Below, piece by piece: positions 1-10,695 of a stretch of DNA of 64,000 bases (positions within the stretch are counted from its first letter, which is position 1; each line of letters begins with the position of its first letter). Location of the stretch: positions 71,100,712-71,164,711 of the forward strand of contig CM056581.1 in assembly GCA_029721435.1 (NCBI GenBank), in the 5' to 3' direction. The DNA is from Gymnothorax reevesii. Its lineage: Eukaryota > Chordata > Actinopteri > Anguilliformes > Muraenidae. The notes beneath the pieces were generated by a model. It saw only the letters and a program-made list of their open reading frames with translations. It did not search any database and was not told the origin of the DNA. The position numbers were made by a program, and so were the translations under genes.

Positions 1-114
1 CCTAGAAGAAGCGTGTTTTCATGAAAGAGCGTATGGAGACAATATCAGCGCTCTAGCTCGCTTCCTTAAGAAGATAGCAGCCAATTCACTCCTATTTAGT
101 CATACAGTGAAAAT
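1..114 (+). repeat. Partial monomer, 3' end only
   Basis: The first bases, CCTAGAAGAAGCG, are the right-hand signature of classes B, C and E (class A has CCTCAAAG). The window therefore opens inside a B, C or E monomer whose diagnostic left part lies outside. The rest is the shared core, ending in the dyad before the first full unit at 115. Confidence 0.9.
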
Positions 115-844
115 TCACTCATGTTTGTCACTTTCCCACTGATTTACACACAGAATGAAAATTTTTGACATGCAGAAGTTAAAAAAAAGAAAGTTTTTTA
201 AAAAGTGTATATCTTCACTACAGAGACTCATATTCACTTCCAATAGGCCATTAAAACACATTGGAAAAATGGATGGCATATATGCAGTGCCACAGTGATC
301 TGAAGCATTTCCCAGGCCAGATACACGCAGAGATTCACATTCTGAGCTTAAAACCTCAAAGAAGCGTGTTTTCATGAAAGAGCGTATGGAGACAATATCA
401 GCGCTCTAGCTCGCTTCCTTAAGAAGATAGAAGCCAATTCACTCCTATTTAGTCATACAGTGAAAATTCACTCATGTTTGTCACTTTCCCACTGATTTAC
501 ACACAGAATGAAAATTTTTGACATGCAGAAGTTAAAAAAAAGAAAGTTTTTAAAAAAGTGTATATCTTCACTACAGAGACTCATATTCACTTCCAATAGG
601 CCATAAAAACACATTGGAAAAATGGATGGCATATATGCAGTGCCACAGTGATCTGAAGCATTTCCCTGGCCAGATACACGCAGAGATTCACATTCTGAGC
701 TTAAAACCTCAAAGAAGCGTGTTTTCATGAAAGAGCGTATGGAGCCAATATCAGCGCTCTAGCTCGCTTCCTTAAGAAGATAGAAGCCAATTCACTCCTA
801 TTTAGTCATACAGTGAAAATTCACTCATGTTTGTCACTTTCCCA

Positions 845-1020
845 CTGATTTACACACAGAATGAAAATTTTTGACATGCAGAAGTTAAAAAAAAGAAAGT
901 TTTTAAAAAAGTGTATATCTTCACTACAGAGACTCATATTCACTTCCAATAGGCCATAAAAACACATTGGAAAAATGGATGGCATATATGCAGTGCCACA
1001 GTGATCTGAAGCATTTCCCA
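845..1020 (+). repeat. Half-unit H1 of the monomer (176 bp)
   Basis: H1 runs from just after one TTTCCCA (838-844) to the end of the next (1014-1020). It carries the A-run, the A/T palindrome and most A-versus-B differences, and it has no CpG in class A. Aligned without gaps at an offset of 177 to H2, about 76 of 169 bases match by hand count, against roughly 28% expected for this composition. This supports an old duplication of a ~177-bp ancestral repeat; the ancestry is inference. Confidence 0.72.
900..909. other. A/T palindrome beside A-run
   Basis: TTTTTAAAAA is self-complementary and follows an eight-base A-run and GAAAG. The tract recurs in all full monomers with one-base slips (loss of an A or a T) and is lost in the 335-bp unit at 52667. 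Such tracts stiffen or bend DNA and are a known slippage hot spot. Confidence 0.8.
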
Positions 1021-1075
1021 GGCCAGATACACGCAGAGATTCACATTCTGAGCTTAAAACCTCAAAGAAGCGTGT

Positions 1076-1085
1076 TTTCATGAAA
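1076..1085. other. 10-bp perfect palindrome TTTCATGAAA
   Basis: The sequence equals its own reverse complement. It recurs once per monomer in the conserved core, and the CATGTAAG variant that breaks it is limited to three units (tails of those at 7168, 7521 and 20923). Whether a protein binds it is unknown. Confidence 0.8.
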
Positions 1086-1113
1086 GAGCGTATGGAGACA
1101 ATATCAGCGCTCT
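1085..1113. other. Inverted repeat AGAGCG / CGCTCT
   Basis: Arms at 1085-1090 and 1108-1113 are perfect reverse complements separated by 17 bp. The right arm overlaps the palindrome AGCGCT (1106-1111). It recurs in nearly every unit; one-base losses of the AGCGCT site occur at about 21561 and 22971. Confidence 0.7.
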
Positions 1114-1164
1114 AGCTCGCTTCCTTAAGAAGATAGAAGCCAATTCACTCCTATTTAGTCATAC

Positions 1165-1178
1165 AGTGAAAATTCACT
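1165..1178. other. 14-bp dyad AGTGAAAATTCACT at the unit junction
   Basis: Perfect 6-bp arms AGTGAA and TTCACT flank a 2-bp AA centre. The dyad spans the boundary used here between successive monomers and is present at essentially every junction. Short dyads are a known enriched feature of many centromeric satellites; its role here is untested. Confidence 0.8.
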
Positions 1179-1878
1179 CATGTTTGTCACTTTCCCACTG
1201 ATTTACACACAGAATGAAAATTTTTGACATGCAGAAGTTAAAAAAAGAAAGTTTTTAAAAAAGTGTATATCTTCACTACAGAGACTCATATTCACTTCCA
1301 ATAGGCCATAAAAACACATTGGAAAAATGGATGGCATATATGCAGTGCAACAGTGATCTGAAGCATTTCCCAGGCCAGATACACGCAGAGATTCACATTC
1401 TGAGCTTAAAACCTCAAAGAAGCGTGTTTTCATGAAAGAGCGTATGGAGACAATATCAGCGCTCTAGCTCGCTTCCTTAAGAAGATAGAAGCCAATTCAC
1501 TCCTATTTAGTCATACAGTGAAAATTCACTCATGTTTGTCACTTTCCCACTGATTTACACACAGAATGAAAATTTTTGACATGCAGAAGTTAAAAAAAAG
1601 AAAGTTTTTAAAAAAGTGTATATCTTCACTACAGAGACTCATATTCACTTCCAATAGGCCATAAAAACACATTGGAAAAATGGATGGCATATATGCAGTG
1701 CAACAGTGATCTGAAGCATTTCCCAGGCCAGATACACGCAGAGATTCACATTCTGAGCTTAAAACCTCAAAGAAGCGTGTTTTCATGAAAGAGCGTATGG
1801 AGACAATATCAGCGCTCTAGCTCGCTTCCTTAAGAAGATAGCAGCCAATTCACTCCTATTTAGTCATACAGTGAAAAT

Positions 1879-4346
1879 TCACTCATGTTTGTCACTTTCC
1901 CACTGATTTACACACGGATTGAAACTTTTTGACAAGCAGAAGTAAAAAAAAAGAAAGTTTTTAAAAAAGTGCATATCTTCACTTCAGAGACTCATATTCA
2001 CTTCCAATAGGCCATACAAGCAAATTGGACAAATTGCTGCCATATATGCAGTGCACAGTGATCTGAAGCATTTCCCAGCCCAGATTCACGAACAGATTCA
2101 CTTTCTGAGCTTAAAACCTAGAAGAAGCGTGTTTTCATGAAAGAGCGTATGGAGACAATATCAGCGCTCTAGCTCGCTTCCTTAAGAAGATAGCAGCCAA
2201 TTCACTCCTATTTAGTCATACAGTGAAAATTCACTCATGTTTGTCACTTTCCCACTGATTTACACACAGAATGAAAATTTTTGACATGCAGAAGTTAAAA
2301 AAAAGAAAGTTTTTAAAAATGTGTATATCTTCACTACAGAGACTCATATTCACTTCCAATAGGCCATAAAAACACATTGGAAAAATGGATGGCATATATG
2401 CAGTGCCACAGTGATCTGAAGCATTTCCCAGGCCAGATACACGCAGAGATTCACATTCTGAGCTTAAAACCTCAAAGAAGCGTGTTTTCATGAAAGAGCG
2501 TATGGAGACAATATCAGCGCTCTAGCTCGCTTCCTTAAGAAGATAGAAGCCAATTCACTCCTATTTAGTCATACAGTGAAAATTCACTCATGTTTGTCAC
2601 TTTCCCACTGATTTACACACAGAATGAAAATTTTTGACATGCAGAAGTTAAAAAAAAGAAAGTTTTAAAAAAGTGTATATCTTCACTACAGAGACTAATA
2701 TTCACTTCCAATAGGCCATAAAAACACATTGGAAAAATGGATGGCATATATGCAGTGCAACAGTGATCTGAAGCATTTCCCAGGCCAGATACACGCAGAG
2801 ATTCACATTCTGAGCTTAAAACCTCAAAGAAGCGTGTTTTCATGAAAGAGCGTATGGAGACAATATCAGCGCTCTAGCTCGCTTCCTTAAGAAGATAGAA
2901 GCCAATTCACTCCTATTTAGTCATACAGTGAAAATTCACTCATGTTTGTCACTTTCCCACTGATTTACACACAGAATGAAAATTTTTGACATGCAGAAGT
3001 TAAAAAAAAGAAAGTTTTTAAAAAAGTGTATATCTTCACTACAGAGACTCATATTCACTTCCAATAGGCCATAAAAACACATTGGAAAAATGGATGGCAT
3101 ATATGCAGTGCAACAGTGATCTGAAGCATTTCCCAGGCCAGATACACGCAGAGATTCACATTCTGAGCTTAAAACCTCAAAGAAGCGTGTTTTCATGAAA
3201 GAGCGTATGGAGACAATATCAGCGCTCTAGCTCGCTTCCTTAAGAAGATAGAAGCCAATTCACTCCTATTTAGTCATACAGTGAAAATTCACTCATGTTT
3301 GTCACTTTCCCACTGATTTACACACAGAATGAAAATTTTTGACACGCAGAAGTTAAAAAAAAGAAAGTTTTTAAAAAAGTGTATATCTTCACTACAGAGA
3401 CTCATATTCACTTCCAATAGGCCATAAAAACACATTGGAAAAATGGATGGCATATATGCAGTGCCACAGTGATCTGAAGCATTTCCCAGGCCAGATACAC
3501 GCAGAGATTCACATTCTGAGCTTAAAACCTCAAAGAAGCGTGTTTTCATGAAAGAGCGTATGGAGACAATATCAGCGCTCTAGCTCGCTTCCTTAAGAAG
3601 ATAGAAGCCAATTCACTCCTATTTAGTCATACAGTGAAAATTCACTCATGTTTGTCACTTTCCCACTGATTTACACACAGAATGAAAATTTTTGACATGC
3701 AGAAGTTAAAAAAAAGAAAGTTTTAAAAAAGTGTATATCTTCACTACAGAGACTAATATTCACTTCCAATAGGCCATAAAAACACATTGGAAAAATGGAT
3801 GGCATATATGCAGTGCAACAGTGATCTGAAGCATTTCCCAGGCCAGATACACGCAGAGATTCACATTCTGAGCTTAAAACCTCAAAGAAGCGTGTTTTCA
3901 TGAAAGAGCGTATGGAGACAATATCAGCGCTCTAGCTCGCTTCCTTAAGAAGATAGAAGCCAATTCACTCCTATTTAGTCATACAGTGAAAATTCACTCA
4001 TGTTTGTCACTTTCCCACTGATTTACACACAGAATGAAAATTTTTGACATGCAGAAGTTAAAAAAAAGAAAGTTTTTAAAAAAGTGTATATCTTCACTAC
4101 AGAGACTCATATTCACTTCCAATAGGCCATAAAAACACATTGGAAAAATGGATGGCATATATGCAGTGCAACAGTGATCTGAAGCATTTCCCAGGCCAGA
4201 TACACGCAGAGATTCACATTCTGAGCTTAAAACCTCAAAGAAGCGTGTTTTCATGAAAGAGCGTATGGAGACAATATCAGCGCTCTAGCTCGCTTCCTTA
4301 AGAAGATAGAAGCCAATTCACTCCTATTTAGTCATACAGTGAAAAT
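1879..4346 (+). repeat. Monomers 6-12 with a duplicated trimer
   Basis: Order: B (1879, with the marker GATTCACG), A-G (2231), A with T-run loss and CTAATATTC (2584), A (2936), A-G with GACACGCAG (3289), A with T-run loss (3642), A (3994). The trimer starting at 2584 recurs 1058 bp later at 3642, its third member being the unit at 4347. The two T-loss units share both the slip and CTAATATTC, so they are copies of one event. Confidence 0.88.
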
Positions 4347-7300
4347 TCACTCATGTTTGTCACTTTCCCACTGATTTACACACAGAATGAAAATTTTTGA
4401 CACGCAGAAGTTAAAAAAAAGAAAGTTTTTAAAAAAGTGTATATCTTCACTACAGAGACTCATATTCACTTCCAATAGGCCATAAAAACACATTGGAAAA
4501 ATGGATGGCATATATGCAGTGCAACAGTGATCTGAAGCATTTCCCAGGCCAGATACACGCAGAGATTCACATTCTGAGCTTAAAACCTCAAAGTAGCGTG
4601 TTTTCATGAAAGAGCGTATGGAGACAATATCAGCGCTCTAGGTCGCTTCCTTAAGAAGATAGCAGCCAATTCACTCCTATTTAGTCATACAGTGAAAATT
4701 CACTCATGTTTGTCACTTTCCCACTGATTTACACACAGAATGAAAATTTTTGACATGCAGAAGTTAAAAAAAAGAAAGTTTTTAAAAAAGTGTATATCTT
4801 CACTACAGAGACTCATATTCACTTCCAACAGGCCATACAAGCAAATTGGACAAATTGCTGCCATATATGCAGTGCACAGTGATCTGAAGCATTTCCCAGC
4901 CCAGATACACGAACAGATTCACTTTCTGAGATTAAAACCTAGAAGAAGCGTGTTTTCATGAAAGAGCGTATGGAGACAATATCAGCGCTCTAGCTCGCTT
5001 CCTTAAGAAGATAGCAGCCAATTCACTCCTATTTAGTCATACAGTGAAAATTCACTCATGTTTGTCACTTTCCCACTGATTTACACACAGAATGAAAATT
5101 TTTGACATGCAGAAGTTAAAAAAAAGAAAGTTTTTAAAAAAGTGTATATCTTCACTACAGAGACTCATATTCACTTCCAATAGGCCATAAAAACACATTA
5201 GAAAAATGGATGGCATATATGCAGTGCAACAGTGATCTGAAGCATTTCCCAGGCCAGATACACGCAGAGATTCACATTCTGAGCTTAAAACCTCAAAGAA
5301 GCGTGTTTTCATGAAAGAGCGTATGGAGACAATATCAGCGCTCTAGCTCGCTTCCTTAAGAAGATAGAAGCCAATTCACTCCTATTTAGTCATACAGTGA
5401 AAATTCACTCATGTTTGTCACTTTCCCACTGATTTACACACAGAATGAAAATTTTTGACATGCAGAAGTTAAAAAAAAGAAAGTTTTTAAAAAAGTGTAT
5501 ATCTTCACTACAGAGACTCATATTCACTTCCAATAGGCCATAAAAACACATTGGAAAAATGGATGGCATATATGCAGTGCAACAGTGATCTGAAGCATTT
5601 CCCAGGCCAGATACACGCAGAGATTCACATTCTGAGCTTAAAACCTCAAAGAAGCGTGTTTTCATGAAAGAGCGTATGGAGACAATATCAGCGCTCTAGG
5701 TCGCTTCCTTAAGAAGATAGAAGCCAATTCACTCCTATTTAGTCATACAGTGAAAATTCACTCATGTTTGTCACTTTCCCACTGATTTACACACAGAATG
5801 AAAATTTTTGACATGCAGAAGTTAAAAAAAAGAAAGTTTTTAAAAAAGTGTATATCTTCACTACAGAGACTCATATTCACTTCCAATAGGCCATAAAAAC
5901 ACATTGGAAAAATGGATGGCATATATGCAGTGCAACAGTGATCTGAAGCATTTCCCAGGCCAGATACACGCAGAGATTCACATTCTGAGCTTAAAACCTC
6001 AAAGAAGCGTGTTTTCATGAAAGAGCGTATGGAGACAATATCAGCGCTCTAGCTCGCTTCCTTAAGAAGATAGCAGCCAATTCACTCCTATTTAGTCATA
6101 CAGTGAAAATTCACTCATGTTTGTCACTTTCCCACTGATTTACACACGGATTGAAACTTTTTGACAAGCAGAAGTAAAAAAAAAGAAAGTTTTTAAAAAA
6201 GTGCATATCTTCACTTCAGAGACTCATATTCACTTCCAATAGGCCATACAAGCAAATTGGACAAATTGCTGCCATATATGCAGTGCACAGTGATCTGAAG
6301 CATTTCCCAGCCCAGATTCACGAACAGATTCACTTTCTGAGCTTAAAACCTAGAAGAAGCGTGTTTTCATGAAAGAGCGTATGGAGACAATATCAGCGCT
6401 CTAGCTCGCTTCCTTAAGAAGATAGCAGCCAATTCACTCCTATTTAGTCATACAGTGAAAATTCACTCATGTTTGTCACTTTCCCACTGATTTACACACA
6501 GAATGAAAATTTTTGACATGCAGAAGTTAAAAAAAAGAAAGTTTTTAAAAAAGTGTATATCTTCACTACAGAGACTCATATTCACTTCCAATAGGCCATA
6601 AAAACACATTGGAAAAATGGATGGCATATATGCAGTGCCACAGTGATCTGAAGCATTTCCCAGGCCAGATACACGCAGAGATTCACATTCTGAGCTTAAA
6701 ACCTCAAAGAAGCGTGTTTTCATGAAAGAGCGTATGGAGACAATATCAGCGCTCTAGCTCGCTTCCTTAAGAAGATAGAAGCCAATTCACTCCTATTTAG
6801 TCATACAGTGAAAATTCACTCATGTTTGTCACTTTCCCACTGATTTACACACAGAATGAAAATTTTTGACATGCAGAAGTTAAAAAAAAGAAAGTTTTAA
6901 AAAAGTGTATATCTTCACTACAGAGACTCATATTCACTTCCAATAGGCCATAAAAACACATTGGAAAAATGGATGGCATATATGCAGTGCAACAGTGATC
7001 TGAAGCATTTCCCAGGCCAGATACACGCAGAGATTCACATTCTGAGCTTAAAACCTCAAAGAAGCGTGTTTTCATGAAAGAGCGTATGGAGACAATATCA
7101 GCGCTCTAGCTCGCTTCCTTAAGAAGATAGAAGCCAATTCACTCCTATTTAGTCATACAGTGAAAATTCACTCATGTTTGTCACTTTCCCACTGATTTAC
7201 ACACAGAATGAAAATTTTTGACATGCAGAAGTTAAAAAAAAGAAAGTTTTTAAAAAAGTGTATATCTTCACTACAGAGACTCATATTCACTTCCAATAGG

Positions 7301-9990
7301 CCATAAAAACACATTGGAAAAATGGATGGCATATATGCAGTGCAACAGTGATCTGAAGCATTTCCCAGGCCAGATACACGCAGAGATTCACATTCTGAGC
7401 TTAAAACCTCAAAGAAGCGTGTTTTCATGTAAGAGCGTATGGAGACAATATCAGCGCTCTAGCTCGCTTCCTTAAGAAGATAGAAGCCAATTCACTCCTA
7501 TTTAGTCATACAGTGAAAATTCACTCATGTTTGTCACTTTCCCACTGATTTACACACAGAATGAAAATTTTTGACACGCAGAAGTTAAAAAAAAGAAAGT
7601 TTTTAAAAAAGTGTATATCTTCACTACAGAGACTCATATTCACTTCCAATAGGCCATAAAAACACATTGGAAAAATGGATGGCATATATGCAGTGCAACA
7701 GTGATCTGAAGCATTTCCCAGGCCAGATACACGCAGAGATTCACATTCTGAGCTTAAAACCTCAAAGAAGCGTGTTTTCATGTAAGAGCGTATGGAGACA
7801 ATATCAGCGCTCTAGCTCGCTTCCTTAAGAAGATAGAAGCCAATTCACTCCTATTTAGTCATACAGTGAAAATTCACTCATGTTTGTCACTTTCCCACTG
7901 ATTTACACACAGAATGAAAATTTTTGACACGCAGAAGTTAAAAAAAAGAAAGTTTTTAAAAAAGTGTATATCTTCACTACAGAGACTCATATTCACTTCC
8001 AATAGGCCATAAAAACACATTGGAAAAATGGATGGCATATATGCAGTGCAACAGTGATCTGAAGCATTTCCCAGGCCAGATACACGCAGAGATTCACATT
8101 CTGAGCTTAAAACCTCAAAGTAGCGTGTATTCATGAAAGAGCGTATGGAGACAATATCAGCGCTCTAGGTCGCTTCCTTAAGAAGATAGCAGCCAATTCA
8201 CTCCTATTTAGTCATACAGTGAAAATTCACTCATGTTTGTCACTTTCCCACTGATTTACACACAGAATGAAAATTTTTGACATGCAGAAGTTAAAAAAAA
8301 GAAAGTTTTTAAAAAAGTGTATATCTTCACTACAGAGACTCATATTCACTTCCAATAGGCCATACAAGCAAATTGGACAAATTGCTGCCATATATGCAGT
8401 GCACAGTGATCTGAAGCATTTCCCAGCCCAGATACACGAACAGATTCACTTTCTGAGATTAAAACCTAGAAGAAGCGTGTTTTCATGAAAGAGCGTATGG
8501 AGACAATATCAGCGCTCTAGCTCGCTTCCTTAAGAAGATGGCAGCCAATTCACTCCTATTTAGTCATACAGTGAAAATTCACTCATGTTTGTCACTTTCC
8601 CACTGATTTACACACAGAATGAAAATTTTTGACATGCAGAAGTTAAAAAAAAGAAAGTTTTTAAAAAAGTGTATATCTTCACTACAGAGACTCATATTCA
8701 CTTCCAATAGGCCATAAAAACACATTGGAAAAATGGATGGCATATATGCAGTGCAACAGTGATCTGAAGCATTTCCCAGGCCAGATACACGCAGAGATTC
8801 ACATTCTGAGCTTAAAACCTCAAAGAAGCGTGTTTTCATGAAAGAGCGTATGGAGACAATATCAGCGCTCTAGCTCGCTTCCTTAAGAAGATAGAAGCCA
8901 ATTCACTCCTATTTAGTCATACAGTGAAAATTCACTCATGTTTGTCACTTTCCCACTGATTTACACACAGAATGAAAATTTTTGACATGCAGAAGTTAAA
9001 AAAAAGAAAGTTTTTAAAAAAGTGTATATCTTCACTACAGAGACTCATATTCACTTCCAATAGGCCATAAAAACACATTGGAAAAATGGATGGCATATAT
9101 GCAGTGCAACAGTGATCTGAAGCATTTCCCAGGCCAGATACACGCAGAGATTCACATTCTGAGCTTAAAACCTCAAAGAAGCGTGTTTTCATGAAAGAGC
9201 GTATGGAGACAATATCAGCGCTCTAGGTCGCTTCCTTAAGAAGATAGAAGCCAATTCACTCCTATTTAGTCATACAGTGAAAATTCACTCATGTTTGTCA
9301 CTTTCCCACTGATTTACACACAGAATGAAAATTTTTGACATGCAGAAGTTAAAAAAAAGAAAGTTTTTAAAAAAGTGTATATCTTCACTACAGAGACTCA
9401 TATTCACTTCCAATAGGCCATAAAAACACATTGGAAAAATGGATGGCATATATGCAGTGCAACAGTGATCTGAAGCATTTCCCAGGCCAGATACACGCAG
9501 AGATTCACATTCTGAGCTTAAAACCTCAAAGAAGCGTGTTTTCATGAAAGAGCGTATGGAGACAATATCAGCGCTCTAGCTCGCTTCCTTAAGAAGATAG
9601 AAGCCAATTCACTCCTATTTAGTCATACAGTGAAAATTCACTCATGTTTGTCACTTTCCCACTGATTTACACACAGAATGAAAATTTTTGACACGCAGAA
9701 GTTAAAAAAAAGAAAGTTTTTAAAAAAGTGTATATCTTCACTACAGAGACTCATATTCACTTCCAATAGGCCATAAAAACACATTGGAAAAATGGATGGC
9801 ATATATGCAGTGCAACAGTGATCTGAAGCATTTCCCAGGCCAGATACACGCAGAGATTCACATTCTGAGCTTAAAACCTCAAAGAAGCGTGTTTTCATGA
9901 AAGAGCGTATGGAGACAATATCAGCGCTCTAGCTCGCTTCCTTAAGAAGATAGCAGCCAATTCACTCCTATTTAGTCATACAGTGAAAAT

Positions 9991-10342
9991 TCACTCATGT
10001 TTGTCACTTTCCCACTGATTTACACACGGATTGAAACTTTTTGACAAGCAGAAGTAAAAAAAAAGAAAGTTTTTAAAAAAGTGCATATCTTCACTTCAGA
10101 GACTCATATTCACTTCCAATAGGCCATACAAGCAAATTGGACAAATTGCTGCCATATATGCAGTGCACAGTGATCTGAAGCATTTCCCAGCCCAGATACA
10201 CGAACAGATTCACTTTCTGAGCTTAAAACCTAGAAGAAGCGTGTTTTCATGAAAGAGCGTATGGAGACAATATCAGCGCTCTAGCTCGCTTCCTTAAGAA
10301 GATAGCAGCCAATTCACTCCTATTTAGTCATACAGTGAAAAT
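9991..10342 (+). repeat. Reference class B monomer (352 bp)
   Basis: Class B signatures are ACGGATTGAAAC, GACAAGCAG, GTGCATATC, CACTTCAGAG, CATACAAGCAAATTGG, ATTGCTGCCAT, GTGCACAG, CAGCCCAG, ACGAACAG and CCTAGAAG. I count about 21 differences from A including one 1-bp gap, roughly 94% identity. The 28 copies start at 1879, 6111, 9991, 14929, 19866, 23391, 26918, 28329, 29034, 31857, 33621, 35385, 35737, 37854, 39618, 41735, 43499, 44557, 44909, 46320, 47378, 47730, 50904, 51609, 55120, 57587, 58292 and 62880. All are preceded by the AGCAGCC form of the junction. The first, second and fifth carry GATTCACG in place of GATACACG. Confidence 0.93.
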
Positions 10343-10695
10343 TCACTCATGTTTGTCACTTTCCCACTGATTTACACACAGAATGAAAATTTTTGACATG
10401 CAGAAGTTAAAAAAAAGAAAGTTTTTAAAAAAGTGTATATCTTCACTTCAGAGACTAATATTCACTTCCAATAGGCCATACATGCACATTGGAAAAATTG
10501 GTGGCATATATGCAGTGCAACAGAGATCTGAAGCATTTCCCAGGCCAGATACACGCAGAGATTCACATTCTGAGCTTAAAACCTCAAAGAAGCGTGTTTT
10601 CATGAAAGAGCGTATGGAGACAATATCAGCGCTCTAGCTCGCTTCCCTAAGAAGATAGCAGCCAATTCACTCCTATTTAGTCATACAGTGAAAAT
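10343..10695 (+). repeat. Reference class D monomer (mosaic, 353 bp)
   Basis: D has an A-like left end (ACAGAATG, GACATGCAG), B-like CACTTCAGAG, its own CTAATATTC, mixed CATACA-GCAC with ATTGGTGGC, its own CAACAGAGATC, then an A-like right end (CAGGCCAG, CCTCAAAG). Its tail usually reads CTTCCCTAAG in place of CTTCCTTAAG. The 13 copies start at 10343, 15281, 23743, 27270, 29386, 45614, 48435, 51961, 54061, 55472, 58644, 60409 and 63232. The first three have CATGCACATT, the rest CAAGCACATT. Those at 45614, 48435, 55472 and 63232 also carry TTGGACATG and ATCCTCAC. An 84-codon plus-strand frame is a by-product. Confidence 0.9.

Larger units (their letters stand above)
821..1173 (+). repeat. Reference class A monomer (353 bp)
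   Basis: Used here as the coordinate reference for class A, the majority type (129 of 181). Class signatures are ACAGAATGAAAATT, GACATGCAG, GTGTATATC, CACTACAGAG, CATAAAAACACATTGG, GGATGGCAT, CAGGCCAG, ACGCAGAG and CCTCAAAG. This copy is the A-G subtype (GTGCCACAG). Hand count gives 131 G+C of 353. It holds a long A-run, an A/T palindrome, three other short dyads and five CpG dinucleotides. Its reverse strand has an 86-codon open frame with no family I recognise. That frame is broken in other copies by one-base slips and stop mutations, so I do not call it a gene. Confidence 0.95.
1021..1197 (+). repeat. Half-unit H2 of the monomer (177 bp)
   Basis: H2 ends in the third TTTCCCA (1191-1197). 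Landmarks matching H1 at an offset of 177 are ACACGCAGA (1029, versus ACACACAGA at 852), GTAT (1090 versus 913), CTTCC (1120 versus 943), CAATT (1141 versus ACATT at 964) and CATA (1160 versus 983). CAGTG follows CATA in both halves but with a 4-bp gap difference. All five CpGs of a class A unit lie here. Confidence 0.72.
1070..1210 (+). repeat. Cross-class conserved core of the unit (141 bp)
   Basis: Between GCGTGTTTTC and GATTTACACAC, class A and class B consensus sequences show no fixed difference, while the other ~212 bp hold all ~21 differences. The core contains the dyads TTTCATGAAA and AGTGAAAATTCACT, the AGCGCT palindrome and four of the five CpGs. Scattered private changes do occur in it (AGCTCG to AGGTCG, CATGAAAG to CATGTAAG, GTGTTTTC to GTCTTTTC, AGCAGCC or AGAAGCC), so mutation is not absent. 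The length is close to a nucleosome core, which may be coincidence. Confidence 0.75.
115..1878 (+). repeat. Monomers 1-5, class A run
   Basis: Five class A units start at 115, 468, 821, 1174 and 1526. The first three carry the sub-marker GTGCCACAG (called A-G below) where most A units have GTGCAACAG. The unit at 1174 has lost one A from its A-run and is 352 bp. Private changes include CCATTAAAA in the first unit and CCTGGCC in the second. Confidence 0.93.

Noticed and set aside
887..910. A-run as a retroposon tail or polyadenylation site
   Set aside because: The run is internal to every monomer, with no target-site duplication, no AATAAA signal and no retroposon body next to it.
821..1081. 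86-codon reverse-strand open frame repeated well over 100 times
   Set aside because: It is present because the satellite is repeated. It matches no family I know. One-base slips shorten or shift it (e.g. 1174, 2584, 6816), AAAATCACAT puts a stop in it (12811, 17749), and class B breaks it. There is no codon-position bias in the variants.
1121..1136. Resemblance of TTCCTTAAGAAGATAG to the pJ-alpha box of primate alpha satellite
   Set aside because: Only the ends agree and the length is one base short. The rest of the monomer does not resemble alpha satellite as I know it.
10190..10210. CENP-B box in class B (reverse strand TTCGTGTATCTGGG)
   Set aside because: TTCG is followed by A one base too early and the CGGG block is missing. 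It does not meet the core TTCGnnnnAnnCGGG pattern, and class A lacks TTCG altogether.
10383..10637. 84-codon and 73-codon plus-strand open frames in class D and C monomers
   Set aside because: These arise from the same repeat where the A-to-B mosaic removes a stop. They start inside the A-rich tract with lysine runs and change reading at every class switch, with no recognisable domain, promoter or neighbour gene.
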